Assembly (NCBI RefSeq): GCF_943373825.1
Contig: NZ_CALSBP010000002.1
Location: forward strand, 124,001-188,000
Origin: Aquimarina spinulae
GTDB taxonomy: Bacteria; Bacteroidota; Bacteroidia; Flavobacteriales; Flavobacteriaceae
Direction of reading: 5' to 3'
Length of the DNA: 64,000 bases
Positions 33,448-41,443 of the stretch are shown here, in pieces. The position numbers and the translations under genes are program-made. Below the pieces are notes generated by a model that worked only from the letters and a program-made list of their open reading frames with translations, was not told the DNA's origin and made no database searches. Position 1 is the first letter of the stretch. Each line of letters opens with the position of its first letter.

Positions 33448-35391
33448 TTAAAATTCTAGAGTAATTCCAATTCTGGCATTTCTACCTTTGGTACTAAATC
33501 CTAAAATCTCCTGATAATCTTCATTGGTAATATTATGCATCGCTGCATAAACATTTAGATTTTTTAGTAATCGATGACTAATGTAAAAATCTAAAATCCC
33601 ATAACCATCAAGAGAAACTTGTGTTGGGGCAAAAGTAACCGGGTCTGTATTAGCAAAATCATTATCTATACGCTTAGTATTGTATTGATAGTTTAACGAA
33701 GTATATGTCTTTTCTCCTAGTTGGTAACCTATACTGGCATTAATCATATGTTTAGGAATTCTAATATTATCATCTAATTTATCAATATTAGTATATGTAT
33801 AATTCCCTTTTACTGATAGTTTATCTTCTAACATCAATGTAGACACCTCTACTTCTACTCCATCTACCTTAATATCGTCTGGCGAATTAAAGTTCACAAA
33901 AGTAGTTGGATTAAAGGTGATGAAATTTTCTGATTTACGATTAAAATATACTACACTCACTGTAGCTTTCTTCTTATGAGATAATTCAACTCCCCCTTCT
34001 ATAGTTGTACTCTCTTCTGGTTTAAGATCTGGATTTCCGGTAAGAAATGCTGTATCATACAATTGAAATAACGACGGTGTAATATATGCTGTACTATACG
34101 ATGCTAATCCTTTGATATAATTATCTCCAAATGTATGAGTATATGATGGGTTTATATTGTAGACAACATGATTATCATAGGTGCTATGAATATTATATCT
34201 CGCTCCCACATTTAGATTAAAACCAAAATCTGAAGCGTATACTACATTAATATATGGATCTATTATATCAAACTCTGCATCGGTATCACTAATTGTTTCT
34301 TCTAGATTTGTTGTGCCAAAAGGAATATTTAGTAGGCTAAATTTACTATACGAACCATTAGCTCCAATAACTGTATGTAGCGTATTGTTAAAGGTATATT
34401 TATTATATGCATCAAAAGTATGTACATTACCTTCGTATTTTGAAGGAAAGCTAGACCTGGTAAGATCTCTTTCTAAAGAAGCAAAACTGTTTGTAAATGT
34501 AAAACTCCCCTTAGGATATTTAATTTCCCAAAAAGACCCTGCTCTTAATTGTTGGCTTTCAAACCGGTTGTCTCCATCGATTCCTGCAGCAGCATCGAAA
34601 TCATTTTTATATTGATCCAAATTTCCAAAAAAATGAAACCTGAAGTTATCATTCCATCGGTATCCTAACTTGGCATATACATTAAATTTAGAAAACGCAT
34701 CACTTTCTGCTCCTTCGACCTCTGCTGCCGATAATCCATCACTAAACTGGTTTCCTATACTTGCCAAATAGCTTACCTTTCCTAAGGTTCCGTTAATCGA
34801 AGCCAAGTTTACAAATTCATTAATATCATAATCCTGATCTTCCTGAGATTGATTAGTCCCTATACTGGATTGAAAACTAGCAGCGATTTTTTTCTTACTC
34901 TCAGATTTTGTAATAATATTAATTACTGCAGCCGCAGCTCCCGAGCCATATAGCGTACTCGATGCTCCTTTAAGAATTTCAATTTCCTGTACCTGATTCA
35001 CCGATAATAATCGTAAATCAAAATCTCCAGAAGAAGTAGAAGGATCGCTAACGGTTACTCCATCAATTCTAATCACTACCTGGCGGTTACGCCCTCCTCG
35101 TACATAAACCCCAAGATCTTGTCCTGCCACACTGCTATTACCATTAATAAATAAGCCAGTTGCTCTTGTAAGTACCGTAGCTACCGATTGTCCCTGGCTA
35201 CGTTCTAGTTCTGCAGCGGTAATTTTAGTAATTACTTTACCACTTTGTTCTCGTTTTAAACTAAACTTAGAGTCAGAAATAACCACCTCGTCTAGCTCGT
35301 TAACCACTTCATCTATTTGGATCTCCTGTCCAAATACAAAAGAAGATCCCAACATTAAAAATGCGGTTCCAAAAAATACTTTTTTGTTCAT
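33448..35391 (-). CDS. btuB: TonB-dependent cobalamin/corrinoid outer-membrane receptor
   Basis: The 647 residues have a signal peptide (to about 22), a TonB box-like stretch (DEVVISDSKFSLKR), a plug domain (VYVRGGRNRQVVIRIDGV, then EILKGASSTLYGSGAAAAVINI) and a C-terminal beta barrel ending in ARIGITLEF with a terminal aromatic residue. Length is close to that of BtuB. A cobalamin riboswitch directly upstream in the 5' leader and the divergent cobU-T-S-C/btuF/btuC cluster strongly support a vitamin B12 substrate. Uptake of B12 or cobinamide over the outer membrane would need TonB/ExbBD encoded elsewhere. Confidence 0.92.
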   Translation of the reverse strand: MNKKVFFGTAFLMLGSSFVFGQEIQIDEVVNELDEVVISDSKFSLKREQSGKVITKITAAELERSQGQSVATVLTRATGLFINGNSSVAGQDLGVYVRGGRNRQVVIRIDGVTVSDPSTSSGDFDLRLLSVNQVQEIEILKGASSTLYGSGAAAAVINIITKSESKKKIAASFQSSIGTNQSQEDQDYDINEFVNLASINGTLGKVSYLASIGNQFSDGLSAAEVEGAESDAFSKFNVYAKLGYRWNDNFRFHFFGNLDQYKNDFDAAAGIDGDNRFESQQLRAGSFWEIKYPKGSFTFTNSFASLERDLTRSSFPSKYEGNVHTFDAYNKYTFNNTLHTVIGANGSYSKFSLLNIPFGTTNLEETISDTDAEFDIIDPYINVVYASDFGFNLNVGARYNIHSTYDNHVVYNINPSYTHTFGDNYIKGLASYSTAYITPSLFQLYDTAFLTGNPDLKPEESTTIEGGVELSHKKKATVSVVYFNRKSENFITFNPTTFVNFNSPDDIKVDGVEVEVSTLMLEDKLSVKGNYTYTNIDKLDDNIRIPKHMINASIGYQLGEKTYTSLNYQYNTKRIDNDFANTDPVTFAPTQVSLDGYGILDFYISHRLLKNLNVYAAMHNITNEDYQEILGFSTKGRNARIGITLEF

Positions 35392-35483
35392 TACTTAAAC
35401 ACTTAATTTTTACAATTACCGGAAAAAAGTATGTAGTTTACCCATACCCAAACCTTTGTCCCGAAAGTTTGATTACATCGAAT

Positions 35484-35757
35484 AAAGGCAGGTCTCCTGG
35501 CTCGCGTCTTGTTGTTTACCTTCCCGATCGCCATAACGAGCAGTGGTTATAAAGAATTAACAACAAGCATCCATTTTAATGTGGACACAGCATACAGTTG
35601 CGGGAACAGCTCAGGGATATTGATTTACGATGCTAGATGTTAGAAATACGATTAAAAATTAAAAATCGCTATTCATTTATCTATCTTCATTTTTTATTGT
35701 ACCTGATTCCCTTTTAATCCTCAACTCCCTTGATTAAGGAGTATCAGAACCAAAATT
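35484..35757 (-). ncRNA. Cobalamin riboswitch
   Basis: Read on the minus strand this leader has the conserved order of the AdoCbl aptamer: GGTTCTGATACTCC (5' P1 part), AAAAGGGAATCAGGT, ATCCCTGAGCTGTTCCCGCA followed by ACTGT, then CCACTG, GGGAAGG and the B12 box GAGCCAGGAGACCTGCC at the 3' end (35488-35506). It lies about 95 bp upstream of the TonB receptor start. When B12 binds, translation or transcription of the receptor is normally repressed. Extent is approximate at the 5' side. Confidence 0.93.
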
Positions 35758-35822
35758 CTGCGCGAATGTATTATATTTTACCGAATTTCGGATTACTTTA
35801 ACAAATAAATAATGTATTCAAT

Positions 35823-35830
35823 TACCTTTG
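35823..35830 (+). promoter_or_regulatory. cobU operon -7 promoter element
   Basis: TACCTTTG fits TAnnTTTG. It lies 20 bp upstream of the cobU ATG at 35851 and downstream of an alternative in-frame ATG at 35812, which argues against the longer start. Confidence 0.5.
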
Positions 35831-35850
35831 CTTTCTCTAAAACCAATTCA

Positions 35851-36363
35851 ATGTTATATTACATTACAGGAGGAGAACGTTCTGGTAAAAGTGGATATGC
35901 ACAACGTTTGGCATTACAATTATCTGATACTCCTTATTATCTAGCCACTTCACGCGTTTGGGATGATGATCATCGCAAACGTATAGATAGGCATATTGCA
36001 GATCGTGACGAACGTTGGACTTCTATAGAAGAAGAAAAAGAAATTTCTAAAGTTGTAAAAAAGGATAGCATCGTTGTAATCGATTGTGTAACTTTGTGGC
36101 TTACCAACTACTATATGGATACAAAAAATGATGTCCAGCTCTCTCTGTCGCAAGCAAAAGCAGAATTTGCTAAACTATTAGATATAAATGCGACTATAAT
36201 TATCATTTCTAATGAAATCGGAATGGGAGTTCATGCTACTACTGAAGTGGGCAGAAAATTTACAGAACTACAGGGTTGGATGAATCAACATATAGCCAGT
36301 CATGCCGATAAAGCAATATTAATGATTTCTGGTATTCCTGTAGAAATCAAAGAATCTAATTAA
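35851..36363 (+). CDS. cobU: Adenosylcobinamide kinase/guanylyltransferase
   Basis: The 170 residues start MLYYITGGERSGKS, where the P-loop G8-E-R-S-G-K-S14 is that of the CobU/CobP family. RIDRHIADRDERW matches the region of the guanylylated His, and VIDCVTLWLTN is also conserved. The enzyme phosphorylates adenosylcobinamide and transfers GMP to give adenosylcobinamide-GDP in the nucleotide loop pathway. It is the first gene of the cob operon, 11 bp before cobT. An ATG 13 codons upstream is rejected because a promoter lies between. Confidence 0.93.
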   Translation: MLYYITGGERSGKSGYAQRLALQLSDTPYYLATSRVWDDDHRKRIDRHIADRDERWTSIEEEKEISKVVKKDSIVVIDCVTLWLTNYYMDTKNDVQLSLSQAKAEFAKLLDINATIIIISNEIGMGVHATTEVGRKFTELQGWMNQHIASHADKAILMISGIPVEIKESN

Positions 36364-36374
36364 CCAAAATACGC

Positions 36375-37412
36375 ATGGAATTTACTATAAAACCTATCTT
36401 TAATAATAGCCTTGAAGCTACTCTTCAAAACAAAATTAATACTAAAACAAAACCTGTCGGAGCATTAGGAGTACTTGAAACAGTCGCCTTACAAATAGGT
36501 ATGATTCAAAACACAGATCAACCGAGTTTAAACCAATCCACAATTCTCGTTTTTGCGGGTGATCACGGTATTGCCCAAAAAAGAGAAGTCAACCTTTACC
36601 CTCAGGAAGTGACTGCACAAATGGTTTATAACTTTATAAATGAAGGAGCGGCTATAAATGTTTTTTGTAAACAACACCAAATTGCGCTTAAAATAGTAGA
36701 TGCCGGGGTTAATCATGATTTTGAAAATACTTCTGGCATTATTCATGCAAAAATTGATTATGGTACTCAAAATTATCAGGAAAAACCTGCTATGACGATA
36801 ACGCAATGTACAGAAGCTATACAAAAAGGTGCCGATTTGGTTACAGATACATTTAATAATGGTTGCAATACTATAGGTTTTGGCGAAATGGGAATCGGAA
36901 ACACCTCTGCTGCTTCATTATTAATGTCATATTTCACAGAGATTCCGATAGCAGAATGTGTGGGTTCTGGTACAGGACTGGATACTTCGGCTATCAAAAT
37001 CAAACAAAAAATTTTATCTGAAGTATACCAAAAACATACCCCTTCTTCTCCTCTTGATGCCTTAACAATTTTTGGAGGATTCGAAATTGCCATGATCACA
37101 GGTGCAATTTTAAAAGCAGCAGAACTCAAAATGACTGTTATCATCGATGGGTTTATCGTTACTTCTGCTGTATTGGTTGCACATGCTATGCATCAAAACG
37201 TATTAGATTATTGCATATTTGCACATACATCTGAAGAGCAAGGACATCAAAAAATGTATGAGTTCTTAGATAAAAAACCATTGATCAACCTTGGTATGCG
37301 CTTAGGGGAAGGAACAGGAGTTGCTGTTGCATATCCTATTATAGAATCTGCAGTTGCTTTTCTTAATACTATGGCTAGTTTTGAAAGTGCTGGAGTTTCT
37401 GGTAATAACTAA
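36375..37412 (+). CDS. cobT: Nicotinate-nucleotide--dimethylbenzimidazole phosphoribosyltransferase
   Basis: The 345 residues carry the family motifs VFAGDHGIA, GFGEMGIGNTSAAS and the catalytic base E312 in LGEGTGVA. CobT transfers the phosphoribosyl group of NaMN to the lower-ligand base, giving alpha-ribazole phosphate for cobalamin assembly. Genes for lower-ligand synthesis are not visible here. It sits between cobU and a small membrane protein gene in the operon. Confidence 0.95.
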   Translation: MEFTIKPIFNNSLEATLQNKINTKTKPVGALGVLETVALQIGMIQNTDQPSLNQSTILVFAGDHGIAQKREVNLYPQEVTAQMVYNFINEGAAINVFCKQHQIALKIVDAGVNHDFENTSGIIHAKIDYGTQNYQEKPAMTITQCTEAIQKGADLVTDTFNNGCNTIGFGEMGIGNTSAASLLMSYFTEIPIAECVGSGTGLDTSAIKIKQKILSEVYQKHTPSSPLDALTIFGGFEIAMITGAILKAAELKMTVIIDGFIVTSAVLVAHAMHQNVLDYCIFAHTSEEQGHQKMYEFLDKKPLINLGMRLGEGTGVAVAYPIIESAVAFLNTMASFESAGVSGNN

Positions 37413-37449
37413 CTGTTCTAAAATACCCAAATTAAAAATATGAAAACAT

Positions 37450-37827
37450 ATGAAAAGAGGTGTGTTATCTGTTATTATTGCATGCATAGGTTTTTATTTC
37501 ATGTATAAAATTAATCTATCGGGACATCATGTATTTTTAGAAATAAAAGAGAATACAGAAATTGCTCCTACAACACAAGTTCTTAGTAAACTATATAAAA
37601 TCACTACTCTATGCATAGGGTTATTAAGTCTATATTTAGGGGTTATTTCTGCTCTCAAAAAAAATAAAATAGGAGTTTTAGGTATCGTATTTTCAATAGT
37701 TCTCATTATTTTGGCATGTATACCATTTTCTAAATATCTACAGAAGAATTCTGCTATTAACACCGATTTCCATGCTAAAAAAGTTGCCGTCCTTACAAAA
37801 ATGATAAAAGAAACATACTATTTATGA
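37450..37827 (+). CDS. Small membrane protein inside the cob operon, function unknown
   Basis: The 125 residues have three predicted membrane segments (about 5-20, 48-68 and 76-92) and a short polar tail. No family is recognised. It lies 37 bp after cobT and overlaps the cobS start by 4 bp (ATGA), so translation of cobS is likely coupled to it. Because CobS is also an inner-membrane enzyme, a helper or unrelated passenger role is possible; this is inference from position only. Confidence 0.7.
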   Translation: MKRGVLSVIIACIGFYFMYKINLSGHHVFLEIKENTEIAPTTQVLSKLYKITTLCIGLLSLYLGVISALKKNKIGVLGIVFSIVLIILACIPFSKYLQKNSAINTDFHAKKVAVLTKMIKETYYL

Positions 37828-38588
37828 AAAAGGAAATTCACATCTTTTTTACTGCATTGATGTTTTTTACCCGTATTCCTTGCCCAAAATGGGTAAATCA
37901 TGATCCCGAATATTTACATCTTAGCTCCAAGTACTTTCCTCTAGTGGGGATCATTGTCGGAAGTATTGGTGCTATTGTTTTTTATGGAGCTTCTTTTATT
38001 TTTTCGGTAGAAATTTCAGTAATTCTATCTATGTTTTCTACCATTTATGCTACAGGTGCATTTCATGAAGATGGATTTGCAGATGTATGCGACGGATTTG
38101 GTGGTGGGTGGACCAAAGATAAGATCCTTTTGATCATGAAAGATTCTCGTTTAGGTACATATGGTACTATTGGGTTATTGTTAATGCTAAGCATAAAATT
38201 TGCAGCATTAAGAGAAGTAGAAATGTATTACATCCCATTTTTATTAATTTCTGGACATGCCCTAAGTCGTTTTATAGCCACCACCTTAATCTTTACGCAT
38301 CCTTATGTAAGAGATACAGAAAACAGTAAGGCAAAACCAGCAGCAAAAAGCATGAGTATACATTCATTATTAGTAAGTGGTATATTTGGTATTGCTCCTT
38401 TATTTTTCTTCAAAAATCCCATGATATTTCTTACCTTAATCCCCATGTACCTGTCAAAAATGTTCTTAGCAGCCAAATTCAAAAAATGGATTGGCGGTCA
38501 AACAGGAGATTGTGCAGGTGCCGTACAACAACTGAGCGAAATTGTTTTTTATCTTACTAGCATAGCACTATGGAAATATATCTGGTAA
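37824..38588 (+). CDS. cobS: Adenosylcobinamide-GDP ribazoletransferase (cobalamin synthase)
   Basis: A 254-residue polytopic inner-membrane protein with the CobS hallmarks FFTRIPCPKW at the start, GAFHEDGFADVCDGFGGG (about 78-95), DSRLGTYG and the C-terminal GGQTGDCAGAVQQLSE. It joins adenosylcobinamide-GDP and alpha-ribazole (phosphate) to form cobalamin (phosphate). Overlaps the preceding small gene by 4 bp and cobC by 19 bp. Confidence 0.95.
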   Translation: MKKEIHIFFTALMFFTRIPCPKWVNHDPEYLHLSSKYFPLVGIIVGSIGAIVFYGASFIFSVEISVILSMFSTIYATGAFHEDGFADVCDGFGGGWTKDKILLIMKDSRLGTYGTIGLLLMLSIKFAALREVEMYYIPFLLISGHALSRFIATTLIFTHPYVRDTENSKAKPAAKSMSIHSLLVSGIFGIAPLFFFKNPMIFLTLIPMYLSKMFLAAKFKKWIGGQTGDCAGAVQQLSEIVFYLTSIALWKYIW

Positions 38589-39088
38589 GACATACCACCC
38601 CAAATATCGAAAAAGGAATTTGCTACGGACAAAGCGATATAGGAATTACAAATACCTTTACTGCCGAAGTAGAAAAAATACATCAATCTATTCCTGTTCA
38701 TGAAATTACAACTATATATAGTAGTCCATTACAGCGGTGTAAACTATTAGCCCAAACATTCAAAAAAGAAATCATCTACGATCATCGACTTAAAGAATTA
38801 AATTTTGGAGATTGGGAGTTACAGCCCTGGGATGCTATACATAGTTCTGAAATAGATCCCTGGATGAACGATTTTGTAAATGTGCAAGTCCCAAATGGAG
38901 AGTCATATATCAAACTACAAGAACGTATTTTGGATTTTTATACCTCTCTGGATCATATTTCTGAAGAAAAAATTGCAATAATAACGCATGCTGGGCCTAT
39001 GAGAGCATTGCTTGCCAAGCTACAACAAATAGAGCTTAAAGACTCTTTTAGTATCAAGATTGCATACGGAGAAGTATTTAGTATCTAA
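38570..39088 (+). CDS. cobC: Alpha-ribazole phosphatase (histidine phosphatase family)
   Basis: The 172 residues have the phosphohistidine motif LVRHTTP (H8; RHT rather than RHG), YSSPLQRCKLLA, and the second catalytic His in ITHAGPMRALL. In this operon it should remove the 5'-phosphate of alpha-ribazole phosphate or cobalamin phosphate as the last step of the nucleotide loop. Overlaps cobS by 19 bp. Confidence 0.9.
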   Translation: MEIYLVRHTTPNIEKGICYGQSDIGITNTFTAEVEKIHQSIPVHEITTIYSSPLQRCKLLAQTFKKEIIYDHRLKELNFGDWELQPWDAIHSSEIDPWMNDFVNVQVPNGESYIKLQERILDFYTSLDHISEEKIAIITHAGPMRALLAKLQQIELKDSFSIKIAYGEVFSI

Positions 39089-39220
39089 TCTTATAAAATT
39101 TTAGTAGAAAAAATAATGTGCTCTTAATTTAATATGCTGTAACAGATTTTCTATTACAGCATACGGGTTTAAAATCATTTCGGGATTAAACTTATTCTGA
39201 TTTACTATTTTTACAAAAAA

Positions 39221-40369
39221 ATGATGCTCATGCGTACTATATTTATCATTTCTTTACTATTCTTATTAAGTGCTTCTTGTAAGAAAACACCAAAAGATAC
39301 AACTCCACTCACTGTGATGTATCTGGCTCCTCAAAATATTGAACACGCCTCGGGATTTACTATTAAAAACCAGGAAAATTATAAAGAAATTAAGGTTTCA
39401 ACACCCTGGCCAGATGCAAAAGAAGAGCTTACCTATATTTTACACCCAAAAGGAACAGAAAAACCATTTAAATCTCCAAATGCAATATTTATTGAAGTAC
39501 CTGTAGAAAGAGTCGTTGTGACTTCTACTACAGATATTCCGATGTTGGAGTATATGAATCTTGAAGAGAAGTTAGTAGGATTTCCCCATACAGATTATAT
39601 CTCTTCTGAGAAAACACGAGCTTTGATTAACAATGGTGCGATTAAAGAACTTGGTGAGGAATGGAATCTAAATACAGAAGTTGTTCTTGAGCTTTCCCCC
39701 GAATTAGTTGTTGGGTTTTCTTCTTCTGGAGATACAAAAGCTTATGACCTAATACAAAAAACCGGAATTCCTGTGGTAATTAATGGTTCCTGGTTAGAAG
39801 AACACCCCCTAGGTAGGGCAGAATGGATAAAATTTATGGCAGCTTTCTTTGGTAAAGAAAAAATGGCAGAAGATATCTTTCAAAATATAAAAAAAGAATA
39901 CAACCAAGCAACTACTTTAGCCAAAAACACAACTTCTTCTCCAACAGTATTATCGGGTAATATGTTTAAGGATGTATGGCATGTTCCCGGCGGAAACAGC
40001 TTTGTCGCCAAATTTTTAAAAGATGCAAATACTACATATTTATGGGAAGACGTAAAAAAAAGTGGAAGCGTGGCATTAAGTTTTGAAAGCGTACTTGAAA
40101 AGGCCCAAAAGGCAGAACTATGGATAGGATCAGGAAACTCTAAATCACTCGATGAGCTAAAAGCAAAGAATCATCGGTATACTTTATTCGATGCCTTTAA
40201 AAATAAAGCCGTATATTCTTCAACTTTAAAGATGGGTTCTAAAGGAGGATTAATATATTATGAATTAGGACCTATGCGGCCCGACTTAATTTTAAAAGAT
40301 ATCATTAAAATTGCTCATCCAGAATTATTAATCGATTATGAACCCTTTTTTTTTGAAAAACTAAATTAA
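39221..40369 (+). CDS. btuF: Corrinoid ABC transporter substrate-binding lipoprotein
   Basis: The 382 residues have a lipoprotein leader ending LLSASC and a class III periplasmic-binding fold (PF01497-like: RVVVTSTTDIPMLEYMNLE, LSPELVVGFSSSGD, IPVVINGSWLEEHPLGR). The start could also be the third in-frame ATG at 39230. It follows cobC by about 130 bp and is directly joined to the permease gene. Family members bind siderophores, haem or B12; the operon and the divergent riboswitch-controlled receptor point to B12. Confidence 0.85.
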   Translation: MMLMRTIFIISLLFLLSASCKKTPKDTTPLTVMYLAPQNIEHASGFTIKNQENYKEIKVSTPWPDAKEELTYILHPKGTEKPFKSPNAIFIEVPVERVVVTSTTDIPMLEYMNLEEKLVGFPHTDYISSEKTRALINNGAIKELGEEWNLNTEVVLELSPELVVGFSSSGDTKAYDLIQKTGIPVVINGSWLEEHPLGRAEWIKFMAAFFGKEKMAEDIFQNIKKEYNQATTLAKNTTSSPTVLSGNMFKDVWHVPGGNSFVAKFLKDANTTYLWEDVKKSGSVALSFESVLEKAQKAELWIGSGNSKSLDELKAKNHRYTLFDAFKNKAVYSSTLKMGSKGGLIYYELGPMRPDLILKDIIKIAHPELLIDYEPFFFEKLN

Positions 40370-41401
40370 TTGACCCCAACCAAATCATATAAACGTGTTT
40401 TTATAAGTATTATCATACTTCTGTTCATTTGCTTTATAACTAACATAAGCTTAGGCTCAGTATTTATTCCATGGTTAGATACGCTAAGCAGCCTGGTAGG
40501 CGGAACAGTAGAAAAAGAAGCCTGGAGGCATATCATTGTTGATTATCGATTACCAAAAGCAATTACTGCCATAATTGTAGGCAGTGGGCTTGGGATTTCT
40601 GGATTATTAATGCAAACCTTATTTAGAAATCCATTAGCAGGCCCCTTTGTACTCGGCATAAGCTCTGGAGCAAGTCTGGGAGTAGCACTACTCATATTAG
40701 GAAGTGCATTTACCGGAGTCGCTGTTTCTACTTTTTTAATTTCAAAATGGGGATTAGTTATTGCAGCCAGCTTGGGTAGTATATTAGTATTGTTTGCCGT
40801 AATGCTTGTTTCAATTAAAGTAAGAGATACAATGGCAATACTTATTATCGGACTTATGTTTGGAAGTATTACAGCTGCTATAGTGAGTGTACTGGCCTAC
40901 TTTGCTCCTGCCGATCAATTACAACGATATATTTTCTGGGGATTTGGAAGTTTAGGCAATCTATCCTGGCATGATGTACTTATATTTTCTGGTATATCAT
41001 TATTAGGAATGTTATTATCCATCCTTGCCATAAAACCTCTAAACACGCTACTCCTGGGAGAAAACTATGCTCGTAGCCTTGGGCTAAATATCAAGACAAG
41101 TCGTTTTCTGATTATTGTTGCTACAGGGTTATTAGCCGGTAGCGTTACCGTTTTTGCCGGACCGATTGCCTTTATTGGTCTAGCTGTCCCTCATCTTACA
41201 AGACAACTATTTCATACCTCAGATCATAAAACATTAATTCCTGCTGTAATATTATTAGGCAGTATCATTATGCTGGTATGTGATAGTATTGCACAGTTAC
41301 CATCTAGCGAATATACACTTCCTATTAATGCTATTACTTCATTAATTGGTGCTCCTGTAGTCATCTGGTTATTAGTTCGAAAACGAAAAATGTTGTTTTA
41401 G
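40370..41401 (+). CDS. btuC: FecCD-type ABC transporter permease for corrinoid uptake
   Basis: A 343-residue protein with about ten membrane helices and the family motifs DYRLPKAITAIIVGSGLG, GLLMQTLFRNPLAGPFVLG and GPIAFIGLAVPHL. The likely start is TTG, directly after the btuF stop; no ATG is available near the conserved N-terminus, so coupled translation is probable. The partner ATPase (BtuD/FecE type) would be expected next but is not present; the following gene is on the other strand. Confidence 0.88.
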   Translation: MTPTKSYKRVFISIIILLFICFITNISLGSVFIPWLDTLSSLVGGTVEKEAWRHIIVDYRLPKAITAIIVGSGLGISGLLMQTLFRNPLAGPFVLGISSGASLGVALLILGSAFTGVAVSTFLISKWGLVIAASLGSILVLFAVMLVSIKVRDTMAILIIGLMFGSITAAIVSVLAYFAPADQLQRYIFWGFGSLGNLSWHDVLIFSGISLLGMLLSILAIKPLNTLLLGENYARSLGLNIKTSRFLIIVATGLLAGSVTVFAGPIAFIGLAVPHLTRQLFHTSDHKTLIPAVILLGSIIMLVCDSIAQLPSSEYTLPINAITSLIGAPVVIWLLVRKRKMLF

Positions 41402-41443
41402 ACCTCTCCTTATATTTATCCTACAGCAATACCACTAAAATAT

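Noticed and set aside
35460..35660. TGGCTCGC in the cobalamin riboswitch as a third copy of the GGCTCGCC hairpin
   Set aside because: Here it is part of the B12 box GAGCCAGGAGACCTGCC; the palindromic core and GTTTTACA stretch are absent.
35812..35850. Longer CobU start
   Set aside because: TACCTTTG at 35823-35830 is a likely promoter and the P-loop region starts normally from 35851.
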